The translations under genes and the position numbers were made by a program. From Clavelina lepadiformis (Eukaryota; Chordata; Ascidiacea; Aplousobranchia; Clavelinidae), in assembly GCF_947623445.1 (NCBI RefSeq), contig NC_135244.1, forward strand, positions 19,034,860-19,098,859: a stretch of 64,000 nt of DNA, given 5' to 3'. Shown piece after piece: positions 21,701 to 31,800 of this stretch; the stretch's first letter is position 1, and each line of letters opens with the position of its first letter. Under the pieces are notes generated by a model, which saw only the letters and a program-made list of their open reading frames with translations, searched no databases and was not told where the DNA came from.

Positions 21701-23144
21701 ATGTTGCCCTTTACTTTGTTAGGATTCTTATGGGACACAAAATGAAAAAACGCTGGGAGGCAGTAGACAACTTCTAGAAGATAAAAAAACAGAAAAAAAT
21801 GACACTCGTCAGATGCTAGTTGGAGACTGTCTTTATATGGCATTTTCAAGTGTTCAACTTATTGTTGGTGATAAGAAGGAAACTATGGCCAATGTCTCAA
21901 CTCCAGATTTTACTATGATAGATTGCAAACAAATTTCTCCACTTGCAAAGGCTCCTGTTGGTCATGTGGCGGGAAATATTACGTATGTAAACGAATGGCA
22001 GTGATAATATGAATAGTATGTCGGGTAAATGCAAATTACTACAATATAAAAATGGAAAAGACATATACGGTGGAATAATCCCATTATATGGGAGATAGCA
22101 GAAATCTCCATATACAAGTTAAAATTTGTCGGTAATTTTAATATTTTTGGATATTGTTGAAAGCTTGGGCAAGTTCATACGGATTGAAATTACATTAATA
22201 GCAAGAACTGTCACAATTATTTAGTTGAAATGCTTGTGGCGTGTTTTGGATTATTTTTACGTTTAAAACAGTTAGATATCTACAGTATAATAGGTTCTTT
22301 CAAATTTTTTCCATTTGATTTTACAGAATCCAGCAGACATTTAAGATTCAAAATTCAACCTCAGAAACTGTTGATGTGGAGTAAGTACAGTCGAACCACT
22401 GACGAAAGTTTTGTGTGAACCACAACTATATGTACAAATCTATAAACCATAAATCTATTTTCATAAATCTATTTCTTTTACTATTTCTTATTCTATCTAT
22501 TTCATAAATCTATTCTCTTCCAGGATGAGATTCGTTCAAAGAATGTTTCAAGTGTCCTATAGACTTTGGTGGTACTTGGACTCAGTTCAGGTGACCCATA
22601 ACGGGATAAAAACGCCTTTCGATCGTGACTTTAAAGACTCTATTTACGCTCCTGCCAACTGGTCGTTTATTTGTTATAACGGAAAGATGTCGAACAAAGC
22701 CAACAAATCAAACCCTGTATCACTTACCCTGGAATTTTTAGACTGGCAGGTTTGAAGAATTTTATCTGGACTGGTCAGCTGTCGAATAACAATGAAAATA
22801 CCTTAGATCTGTGATAGATTTTTAAAAGCAATTTTTAACATTCTAAAATTATATCATCATAACTTGTTATTACTATCGCTTTTTTATTCGTTCATTTACT
22901 TCATATTCTTTTCGTTGAATTTCAGGTGCAGCCGTTCATATTGAATCGAGCCAACAACACTTTCGGTCCTGCGTATGATTGCATTGGTTGGTTTACTGGG
23001 CCTATATGGTCTGGCTTGTTGGCCACACTTCTGCTGGTTTTCTTCCTTGCGTTTGGCGTTAGCCAGCTCAGCAGCATCACTACTATGGACAGATTTGACG
23101 ACCCAAAGGCGAAAACAATCACAGTTCCGCAGGATACCAGCTAG
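18707..23144 (+). CDS. ATP6AP1: V-ATPase accessory subunit S1 (Ac45)
   Basis: Ac45 is a type I membrane accessory subunit that assists assembly and targeting of the vacuolar proton pump in the secretory and endo-lysosomal system. Nine exons: 18707-18807, 19732-19861, 20042-20113, 20797-20971, 21181-21254, 21723-21982, 22327-22380, 22524-22749, 22926-23144. They total 1311 nt, or 436 residues. It opens with a signal peptide (about residues 1-21) followed by VPLFLWTNVRD, matching the family's mature start. Exon 3 carries GIEDFTVYANG, and N-glycosylation sequons are frequent. The C-terminal exon has a conserved cysteine (AYDCIGWF), one membrane span at about 391-411 and the short cytosolic tail with the family signature TMDRFDD. 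All splice phases match. Intron 1 carries a piggyBac-like MITE. The human protein is about 470 residues, so the length fits. Confidence 0.92.
19065..19591. mobile_element. piggyBac-like MITE in ATP6AP1 intron 1
   Basis: The left end CTAGAACGACCAAGTGCGTC and the right end, read inverted as CTAGAACGACCAAGCACATC, form terminal repeats of about 28 bp that include the subterminal TCA-TTGACG motif. The right end is followed by TTAA at 19592-19595; the left flank is TTAC (19061-19064), one change from TTAA. CCTAGAA termini and TTGACGCA subtermini match the piggyBac pattern. An internal partial copy of the end lies near 19427-19455. There is no transposase frame, so it is non-autonomous. Confidence 0.75.
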
Positions 23145-24395
23145 ACATCGACCACTTGATTATGCTTTAAAAACATTTTTTTTCAAAAAAAGTGTAATTT
23201 TTCATTGGATAGGAATCATGTCAGCGTCGTTCCATGTCAGTACGGGAGTAAATTGGTTAATTCAAATTGATCATAAAAATATATGTGGCCTACTCTGCAA
23301 CAAACCACTGTTAAGTGCTGGCATTTCTTTACCAAAGAACTTGTTAGATATGTTCAGCTTTAATATTGTTCGGAGGATAAATTTATATCATGTTAGACTG
23401 GATTTGCCTCGTGTAAGAAACCTGAGTATTTCGCGCAACATCCGATGAAGTTACTGTAGTAAACAGTCGGCAGTTTTAGAGTAGTTATTCTGCAGTCATT
23501 AACCATTTGTTTCCGCTTTTATGAAACTACTCAAGGAACGTTTGATTTTTCCGCGCATTCATCGAGTACGCATGCCATCAACATGTTTGGAGATGTTCTG
23601 CTAATTAACCGACATTCTTTGCTATTCTGTCGTCTTTCATGTTATTCGATAGAAACTTTAGAACTTGGAGTTTGTGGTACCGAGAAATATATGAGCATTT
23701 TGGTGTTTTATTTGCATATTACCGTGCAATATTCTATCTTTTGTATGTGTACGCGTTTTTCTAGTATAATAATGTATTACGTGTAGATCTGTGTTGAGTA
23801 AAAGTAAACTGTTTTGTGGCCAAGTCGTTTTAATCACCTGTTCTCTGATGAAAACGTTCAGATGTACAGGATATCTCACCGCTTTTTAAGAACTGGAACT
23901 TTTTGAACTGAAAACTAGATAGAATTGAAGATGCTGTATTATGTAAATATATCAAGACCGAGTATACACTATAAAGCTTTTCCGTGTTAAGCAACTCATA
24001 AACCACTCCTGATTAGAACAAGACGTTAATGAATAACTAATGTTTGCATAGGAAACATTTGTTTGTCATGAAACACGGGCAACAGAGTCTAAATGCTTAT
24101 TTATAAGATGGAAAGCTATCAAGGGAGATACAGAAATACTGGTTTCATAGACGTCCATGTTATAACTACTGCAACGAGAAAGGAAGGAATAACTGCACGC
24201 ACTGTAACTTAAAGACGAGCATAAGATTGAAACTCAGCATTGAGGCGGTAATGCTAAAACTGAAGTATATGTAATATATAGGTTTGCTTGTTTTGTTAGG
24301 AATTAAGATGTAGGAATAAAACCAGCTTAACTGATTGTGCTAGGTAGTACTTAGAATTTATTATTGCTTCAATTAAGTTTTAAGCCAAGCTTAAA
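23145..24395. other. 3' flank of ATP6AP1 and upstream region of the next gene
   Basis: It should hold the ATP6AP1 3' UTR and the promoter of the small membrane-protein gene. One open frame at 22975-23448 overlaps the last exon out of frame and is a shadow. No other feature was recognised. Confidence 0.5.
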
Positions 24396-24839
24396 ATGAC
24401 GTCGTCAATCCTGCCGAAAATTATCAGACAAACCAGTCAGCACCAGCCTTTGGACGATGAGGTTTTATTCTTTGAAGAAGACGAGTTCACGCAATCTTAT
24501 TACAATTTAAACGAGAACAGTAGCAATGAGACGAGGCTAACATTTATTGAAAGCTCAGCAGCTGAAATCCAGTCGCCTCCAAACAGCCGCTCGAGCGTTA
24601 ACGATGATGTCTCCGAACAACAAGAAGAAGGCAACGACAACCCACAGCACCTACGTTATCAAATTCCTTCTATGCATTCAGCGCTACGCAGCTCTAGAAT
24701 AGCTATTTTCGTGCTTTCCTTTATTTTAGTGATTTTGATTTGCGTTTTTATTGGCAGCGTCATTGTCATCTTAAGACTCCACGAGCAAATCCGGGTTTTA
24801 AACGCTCTTTGTACTTCTACCACTTCACCGCAGTATTGA
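24396..24839 (+). CDS. Intronless gene for a small single-span membrane protein, unidentified
   Basis: A 147-codon frame with ATG (AAAATGACG context) and TGA stop, and no need for introns. Residues 1-95 are polar and acidic (ELL-type clusters such as FFEEDEF, and EEGNDN) with no signal peptide. Residues about 104-127 form one strongly hydrophobic segment (IAIFVLSFILVILICVFIGS), followed by about 20 residues, LRLHEQIRVLNAL...SPQY. The layout suggests a type II or nearly tail-anchored membrane protein. I do not recognise the family. Base composition is less AT-rich than the flanks, which supports coding. An AATAAA at 25404-25409 could end a transcript whose 3' UTR would contain a hAT MITE. Confidence 0.6.
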   Translation: MTSSILPKIIRQTSQHQPLDDEVLFFEEDEFTQSYYNLNENSSNETRLTFIESSAAEIQSPPNSRSSVNDDVSEQQEEGNDNPQHLRYQIPSMHSALRSSRIAIFVLSFILVILICVFIGSVIVILRLHEQIRVLNALCTSTTSPQY

Positions 24840-25000
24840 CGTCACAAAACGTTTTGTACATAGTTTACGTTTGTTTTTGCACCAAGCAAAAATGTTTGTT
24901 TGCTGAATGTTGTTGTTTAAATGTCCTTGTTGTTTTTGTGCTTCTAGAGTAAAACTAATTGATAAATTGCACAGTAAATACTGCATGGTAACGTGTAGAC

Positions 25001-25202
25001 CAGCGGTTCCCAACTGGGGGTACGAGATTGAACATCAAGGGGTACGAAGATCCTTAATTGGGCCGCAGAGCAATATATATATGAAAATGATGGAATTTTT
25101 CAATATACATATGAACAATTCCATCAGAAATTTTTTGGGGGTACGAAGAATGCTCTGACCTGACAAAGGGGTACGAGCAGCAAAAAAGGTTGGGAACCAC
25201 TG
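25001..25202. mobile_element. hAT MITE with perfect 8-bp target duplication
   Basis: It starts CAGCGGTTCCCAACTGGGGG and ends with GGTTGGGAACCACTG, giving inverted ends of about 15 bp with one or two mismatches. The 8-bp GTGTAGAC is present on both sides (24993-25000 and 25203-25210). The core repeats GGGGTACGA three times. At 202 bp it is non-autonomous, and the perfect duplication suggests a fairly recent insertion. Confidence 0.92.
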
Positions 25203-25892
25203 GTGTAGACTATGTCGGACAAATCTGATTATTATAGAACTACACAATATGCAAGTGCTGCAGTTTAAAATTTATGGCGCTCCTGTTTTCTTCAAAAATT
25301 AATCAGTTTATATAAAATAGTGAAGCCAAACATTTTGAGTTGCATTTGCGAGTTTAGGATATTGTTCCCGCAATCAGTCAAGCTCTTCCGTTCATTTGAG
25401 ATTAATAAAGTTTTGTGAAGATTGTTAAGTCAAATTTCTTTTAACCATTCTTTCAAGGTTGTTACTTTTTGCAATCATATTTTCGATTTCTCTCTCCTAT
25501 ACTGTATAACTTTTGTAATGGGCTACATCGCATAACATGTGTAGGGTACAGTTTTAGCCATGTTGCAATTTGAATACTAAAGCCGTATCGGATAACCCGT
25601 TAATCGAATCAAAAATGTTTGGCATGTGCTATGTTAAAAACAGCAGTTTTTTTAATATTATAAGTAGCAGTTGGCACTAAGCTTTTACACATTATTGGCA
25701 CCATATCGATGTAACAGTTGAAACAAAAGTGAGCACACCGGCATATACCATAAAAGTCATGAATTTTACCCCAGAAGGGCACAATGCGTTATGAAAAGAT
25801 TGATTGCGCCGTCTCAAACTGCGAATGTCTTTCGTAAACGTTTTTGTCACACTTGCACATATACATATATGTTATTAAATAACTTAATCTTA

Positions 25893-28100
25893 TTAGTTTT
25901 TCTGGTTAGAGCTTGTAGGTGAATATCCAGCGAGCCTACTTCTTGATTTTCCTTGTTCAGATAATTTCGCAGCAGTGTACGAAAATGTTCCAATTAACGT
26001 TATAATGACTCCGACCATCTGCCCAATCACCATCGCTTCGGAAAATATAACATATCCAACAACTAATACCGCGCAAATTTTTAATTTGCAAAACACTGCG
26101 TATGTGATTACTGACGTCTGGTTTATGATGTAGAAAACTGATGTGCTCACAAGCAAAGCTAAAAGCCCCGAAACTGTCAGGTAAATCTATAAAAGAACAT
26201 ATAAATAAATCGACATTACATACCAGAAAAGACTTCAAAGTTACAAAACGCAGGAAACTATTTCACGAATTTGTCATTAGTGTGATATTGTTATTATTGT
26301 AATGCGCAATGTAATAAAAAGGCACTTCAAAAATTAGCGAAATACCTTAGAGTTAACTCTCAAAACAAACAAGTCAAATGTTTTGGTGAAATCAGTGAGT
26401 TGTAACGATTTAAGCCTTAGGTGGTCCGCTTTACCCCACCCTCCCCTATTTTGTTAACAAAACCGCTATATCTTACCATTTCTATGGAGTCAAATTTGTC
26501 GAAGTACGAATAGAGTTCAGGATATTCAATTGTAACGCTAATGGCAAGCAGAAGTAAGGCAGAAATTGAAGATTGGTAGAACAACAACTGAGAGGGGTCG
26601 AGCTGCAAGGTTTCCTGTGTCGTTCCAATCCACTTCATAAAACGAAGGAAGTTGTTCATTATAAAATTTTCCAAGTAGGTTTGTACTGTAAATGCTTTTA
26701 GTCATTTAGTGGTTAGTCAACCAATAGAACAAAGGAGCGTTATGAGATGAATAGTATGTTATATCATAATCGTCATTCTCAGACTAAAGATAATAATTAA
26801 TCTTTGCACGACTAAATCCCGGCGGCAGGCGATGGGTAATCATCGCTCGAGCCCCGTTTACAGAGCTGGCCTTTGTGCAAGTTTCGATAGACGCACCACT
26901 CATGTTTTACTTTTTATATCTTATTTTCCAGATTTGGAACTGTTCATCAGGTCAACTGAACCGGAACGAGCGTAGTCTTGCTCAAATGCGTTACAACGGT
27001 ATCAACAGTGGGCATGGGACACGGACCGCATTATTGAAAGTTGCTCGCATGCTCTAACCACACGGCCACCGAACCAATTAATTATATAAAGTACAACAAT
27101 TGATCAAGTTGATCAAAGAATATTGCAGAAAAGTTTTTAAAAACTTTGAAAGTGGTATTTAAATTACATGCACTGAATTGCATGTTTTGTGCTCACTGGA
27201 GCTTCAAGTTAAGTTTTAAAAGAAAGTTTAAGCAGACGATGGCACGTGAAAAGTCTATTGTGAAATATAACTCCTATCATGATAGGCTTACTATGGTAAA
27301 TAGTAATTTAAGTAAAGTATTCTCAACCTTACCGTGTAATACAACGAACATGCGATGACAGCAATTAGACCAAACATTGTTCCAAGAACGTTCAATACAA
27401 CATCAGACCAGTAATTAATGATAATGCCGATCAATACCGTCAACTGCAATGTGTTTCAGCAAAATTAGCGATAACTATAAGTCGGACGAAAATACGCCTA
27501 TGTGTGTGGTAACCAAGAGTTCTTACCAGTGACAATTTAACGTTGACAGTGTACTTTTTTCCATACATAATAACTTGAAGTAAGAATGTAAATGGGTCTG
27601 CTAGGCACTTAAGTATTTGATAAGTTCCTATAGTGTTGTGCTTCAACGAAAGATTGCTAAATACCACGAAACTGCAAAACGCAATGCTCAAAGGAACAAC
27701 CTTTAGAATGGAAACAGATTTTACCTACATACAACAAAACACGTTTCAACGTTATTCAATGCTACCTGTAGGCTATAGATGAGTATAGCTTACTAAAAGT
27801 TTAGTAATGGTCTATTGTACTGACTGTTACTGCTTACTAATATTTAATCCAAAAATGTATTGCTTACCATATCGCGGACAAGTTTACCTTGAAAAATCTT
27901 GCAGCTATTAGGAAAAGGAGTCCGACAAAGGTGAAGAGAAACTGAAAGCCAACAAGGAACATCGGTGGCATTTCACGATGGAGGTACATGTGCTTGTTCA
28001 ACATCACAATAGCAATGCTTGACACAAAATTGATGGTCATGAGTAAGAAAATGAGTAACCATCGTTTATTCTTTACGCGAGAAATCTTCAAAGTCGACAT
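25893..28100 (-). CDS. SLC35E3: Solute carrier family 35 member E3-like transporter
   Basis: A member of the drug/metabolite transporter superfamily (TPT/nucleotide-sugar branch), probably in Golgi or ER membranes; the substrate of SLC35E3 is not established. Five minus-strand exons: 28100-27888, 27724-27527, 27443-27333, 26632-26477, 26186-25893, all phase 0, total 972 nt or 323 residues (human SLC35E3 has 313). Family blocks: IVMLNKHMYLHREMPPMFL in the first span pair, FCSFVVFSNLSLKHNTIGTY in exon 2, INYWSDV in exon 3, WIGTTQETLQL...LLFYQ in exon 4, INQTSVITYAVFCKLKIC and SYTAAKLSEQGKSRSRLA at the C-terminus. About ten hydrophobic segments are seen. Intron 3 carries a SINE-like insertion on the same strand. 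Confidence 0.88.
26760..27080 (-). repeat. SINE-like repeat, copy D (full length, tRNA-like head)
   Basis: Read on the minus strand, it opens GGTTCGGTGGCCGTGTGGTT followed by AGAGC, which resembles a tRNA 5' half with an A-box. It ends with the conserved tail CCGGGATTTAGTCGTGCAAAG ... CTGAGAATGACGATTATGATA that also marks copies A, B and C. It lies inside intron 3 of the SLC35E3-like gene. A pure tRNA pseudogene would not explain the shared tail. Confidence 0.6.
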
Positions 28101-29265
28101 AACAAAATCAGGAAAGTTTTCTTTGCTCGAAATGCAGCGGGTACTTTATTAGGAAAAAGTAGTCCCCTCCTAACTATTGTAAATATCTCAGAACTGCGTC
28201 TGACTATAACCTAGTAGATGGTCTCCAGTTCGGGCACTTATAATAAATATAGGCCTATCACTTGCAAGCCGACAGTTTTATGCTTTTTAGCTTCCCACGC
28301 TGTGTGTACAGGAAAATAGCATTTCTGCAATTATAGGTTATCGGCAGGAAATCGGATCGGTTTACGTTTTCTACCTTCTTTATTGCTTAGTAACATCAAA
28401 ATACACCATTATTAATTGAAATTTAATGCTTTACTGCTACTCTTACACCTGCAAATAAGTTACTACTTACGTATAAGGTTTTACACAGTGTGCGTATAGG
28501 CCTACTTTTTTTGTAATTAACCTGTATAGGCTACATTCGAAATATGTCGAATCAATTTTGATATCTGAAATATAGTTACAGTAGTGAATATTGAGGATTG
28601 TATTGGCTATACCTGCATGAATACTGTAACGTTGAAATTCCTGCAGGTCTTATACGGCTTACGGCAAGTCACATCAGCCAAAAACTTAAACCTCACTAAA
28701 TGTATAGCCAGCTAAAATCGGCATACGGCAACCTTCTCGGTTGGGCACCAAAGCCAGAATAAACTTCTTACTATTCAGTCATCTTAAGCTACAGTTTTTT
28801 TAAGGTATCTAAGGGGCCAGTGTTTCAGGCCTCGGGGAGGGCAAGTGCAAAACGAAGTGCTTAAAAACGTCTACAAACACGATACTTGGCCTGAGACATA
28901 AGATAGGCAACTAAAATCATCCAAAAACTGCAAAGCGATATACGTTACGACGTGACACATCCGTATGGGCAACGCCATGTAACACGCTCTATATAACGTT
29001 ATATGTTATTGTTTCGCTTGTGTGAAACCGAAGCCCAGATTTCACTACATCAAGTTTAATTTCCTTTATTGCTTTATTCATCACTTTTCGCTCTTTACCC
29101 TACATGTTGAATTATGTTTAACTTTCCCTTATCTTATTTTAAATAATACTTTTAACTGCAATTATCGTAGCCATTGTTACTTCGTGGTTTTTGAAAGCCA
29201 TCTCATCTTTCCGCAGCATGTTAGAAAATGTAACGTACCTGTTCGTAGTGATATTTCTTCCATGT
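28101..29265. other. Non-coding region upstream of the SLC35E3-like gene
   Basis: The promoter of the minus-strand transporter should lie here. No coding, RNA or transposon signals were recognised. Confidence 0.5.
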
Positions 29266-29273
29266 CCTATAGG

Positions 29274-29598
29274 CAGGGTTGCCATACCGTCCTTATTTTA
29301 AAGGTTCGTGTCTTAGAAAATTTTTTGGCCTTTTTTCTAAGAAATGTCCTTATTTTCACTTGCGTCCTTATTTTCGTCTTATTTTTAGGGCAGAGGTTCG
29401 TATTTTGGGCATTTTGACACCTTTAGTATACCATTTTGTACCAAAGGGATGCAAAAATTGAGAACATGCAAATAGTATCTCGTTTTTTTCATTTTTGGAA
29501 CATTGATTGCCTTCTCCTGTTGTGCACTGTTTAAGGTAGTATTCTTCTTTTGTTTCCTGTTCGTCCTTATTTTTGAGTCCAGACCGATGGCAACCCTG
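29274..29598. mobile_element. hAT MITE with CAGGGTTGCCAT ends
   Basis: It starts CAGGGTTGCCATACCGTCC and ends ATGGCAACCCTG. The 8-bp flanks CCTATAGG (29266-29273) and CCGATAGG (29599-29606) match at 7 of 8 positions. Several GTCCTTATTTT motifs lie inside both ends, and the open frames over it are chance. Length is 325 bp. Confidence 0.85.
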
Positions 29599-29754
29599 CC
29601 GATAGGGTTCTTTAATTAACAAGACAGTATCCCCAAGGCATTAACGAAGGTTAGTCCTGTTCAATGGTTGTGATAAACCGTTCTAAAACGTAGCAAAATA
29701 ATATAAAAAAAATCAAAAAACCAATTAAAAATTGTGCGCTTTTCGAAAGTTACA

Positions 29755-29865
29755 CAAAGGTTAGCTCGGTAACCGGAGTTCCAGCGATGAGGAATCATCA
29801 CTGGAATCACCGGGTTTGAATCGTGCGAAGATTTTCCTTAAGCCTGAGGATAAAGATTATAATCT
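29755..29865 (+). repeat. SINE-like repeat, copy B
   Basis: AGCTCGGTAACCGGAG ... GGAATCATCACTGGAATCACC ... TCGTGCGAAGATTTTCC ... GAGGATAAAGATTATAATC. This is the clearest copy of the conserved tail shared with copies A, C and D. The tRNA-like head is missing or unrecognisable. Confidence 0.6.
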
Positions 29866-30124
29866 TTATTGTTGTAATTATGCTATCATACTCTTGTTGA
29901 TACCAAACTTCACTATAAATTTTTTCGGGAATTTGGAATATGATTTCGTATTAGGGGGATTACCAATTAACCCAACGTTTTTACCTTACGTCAGTGTTTC
30001 TCTACCTTTTTCTTACGGCGTACCATGTCCAGGTTCTATGATCTTGTTGCGTACCGATAAATTATCGAAAAACTCAACTTTACGCAAAATTTATATAAGG
30101 TTATTAACAGGGACGGATTAGCAA

Positions 30125-30560
30125 ATAAGCTGACCCGGTAATTTCGAAATTACAGTGTCATTCGAAAGAGGCACGCTATCCAACTTTGTCACATCTTGTT
30201 CTCTAATCAGTCGCCGGACAGTACTTTTGCTGCTGGTAGTATTAGCGTCTCAGCAATGGTATGAGCCTTCATGTTTTGGGCCACGAGAAGGGAAACTTCA
30301 TAGGATGCTTTGACAATCCCTGCCATCTTTTGGTAGTTCCGTCCTGTGTGGTCTAAGCGCTGTTTCTTTACATTCTCACCGATTCGCATTAAATAGCTCT
30401 CATTTCTATCATTATTTTCTGGGTAGTTTGACTCACGTTTAAACAAACTTGGCTTCATAGCTGTATTCGAAAGAGTTTTCAGGCAGACTCTGCATTGTGG
30501 CGGATATTCTTCTCGGTGCTCGATAGCAATAAAGCCATATTTTATATATTCAGGATAATA
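30125..30560 (-). pseudogene. hAT transposase fragment (ZBED/FAM200-type N-terminal region), broken
   Basis: On the minus strand the frame reads QCRVCLKTL...MKPSLFKRE, a BED-finger-like segment, then RLDHTGRNYQKMAGIVKASY and HTIAETLILPAAK. These blocks are typical of hAT transposases and of the domesticated ZBED5/FAM200 proteins. A frameshift after AAK moves the homology to another frame (REQDVTKLDSVPLSND), after which it stops. Finger histidines are not in place, and no element ends were found. It is a dead remnant. Confidence 0.7.
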
Positions 30561-31800
30561 CTTTCACTTCAAAATTTTGAATAAACTTGGCAAGGATACT
30601 ACTCTAAAAGCCTAAATAAAAATTACATTAAAGTATTTAATGTAATTACTGAAATAATATACTTTTATATCTCACCAGCTTAAACTTTTGCTTTCATAAG
30701 CATGATACTGTAGGTCTCTTTTTCAACTTTGCGAGATACTGGTAGTCAAGTTTTGTATTTCTTTGTTGTTTTGGTATGATGTCATAAGAGCAATTTGGAT
30801 AGAATCCGGAAAGATAATAATTCCAATCATTGATGACATGTAAAATATTTAACTCTGCATTACGATGAAGACACTTACTGCATTAGAAAAAATTATTTTA
30901 ACGTTTTGTTAAAACTCTAATTTGACTTAAAAATAAATGCGTTTACTGCGTTTCTCCTGAAATCACTTCGCGTACCACAGGTTGATAATTTCTCACCCAA
31001 AACAGCAAACTCTTTCCAACCTGGGTTGTATATTAGTTGTATACCCAAGGTCACACAACAATTTCTTGTTTGCCTGTAAAATTTTAAATGGAAAACCAAT
31101 TCAAAACCTTATATAAGGCTTGTTGTTGTTGTTGTTATATAAGGCCTTGTTTAACAGAAGAATATGATTACCACATACACAAATTTCCCATAGCTATATT
31201 TATTGCATTTAGCTGCATTTATACATCTAAAGAAGCAAGCTCAAGCTTGCATAAAGATGCCATAAAATTAAATTAAAGTTAAATTTTGAAGTGCTGCCGT
31301 TATTCTGGTATTAGTTTTATTATAAAGTTAATGTTTTATATGTGTGTGTATTTTGTCATACAGCCGAACTGGACTTGCCTGACAATAGGTCTACACCAAT
31401 GTTTAATCAAACAATTAACGAATTCTCAATTAAAACCCGCAATGTCGCATTTTTGTTACAAATGTGCTTACGGTGTACAAAGTTAAGGATATAAACTTTT
31501 ATTCTTGTAAGGTTTATGGGTCTATTTTTTGTTTAGGCATATTAGCTGTATCTATTCCGGTGGACCTAGCATCAGCTCTTGCCTTAATCCGTTACTGCAT
31601 GATAATATAGTATGGTATCGTATTCATAAAGATACCTATTAAGTGAGGATATGAATACACCTGGCTGGCTTTTACATTTGGAGAATAAACACTAATTAAT
31701 TACATTTATACAGTTAACAATGTTGGCTGACCATTGAATTGTTTTTGCAGTGGTATATACTAAGCATGCTGTTATAGTACAGTATTAAACATTAGGAAAA
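30561..31800. other. Non-coding gap upstream of sulfotransferase-like gene 1
   Basis: AT-rich sequence. A short (TTG)n run at about 31120-31134 is flanked by a direct repeat of TTATATAAGGC. No gene was recognised; the promoter of the gene at 31801 should lie at its right end. Confidence 0.5.

Noticed and set aside
26820..27080. A tRNA pseudogene
   Set aside because: Only the head resembles a tRNA, and there is no cloverleaf. The tail is shared with other SINE-like copies, so a SINE explains it better.
29022..29622. Several 60-131-codon frames on both strands
   Set aside because: They lie across the hAT MITE and its flanks and have no family resemblance.
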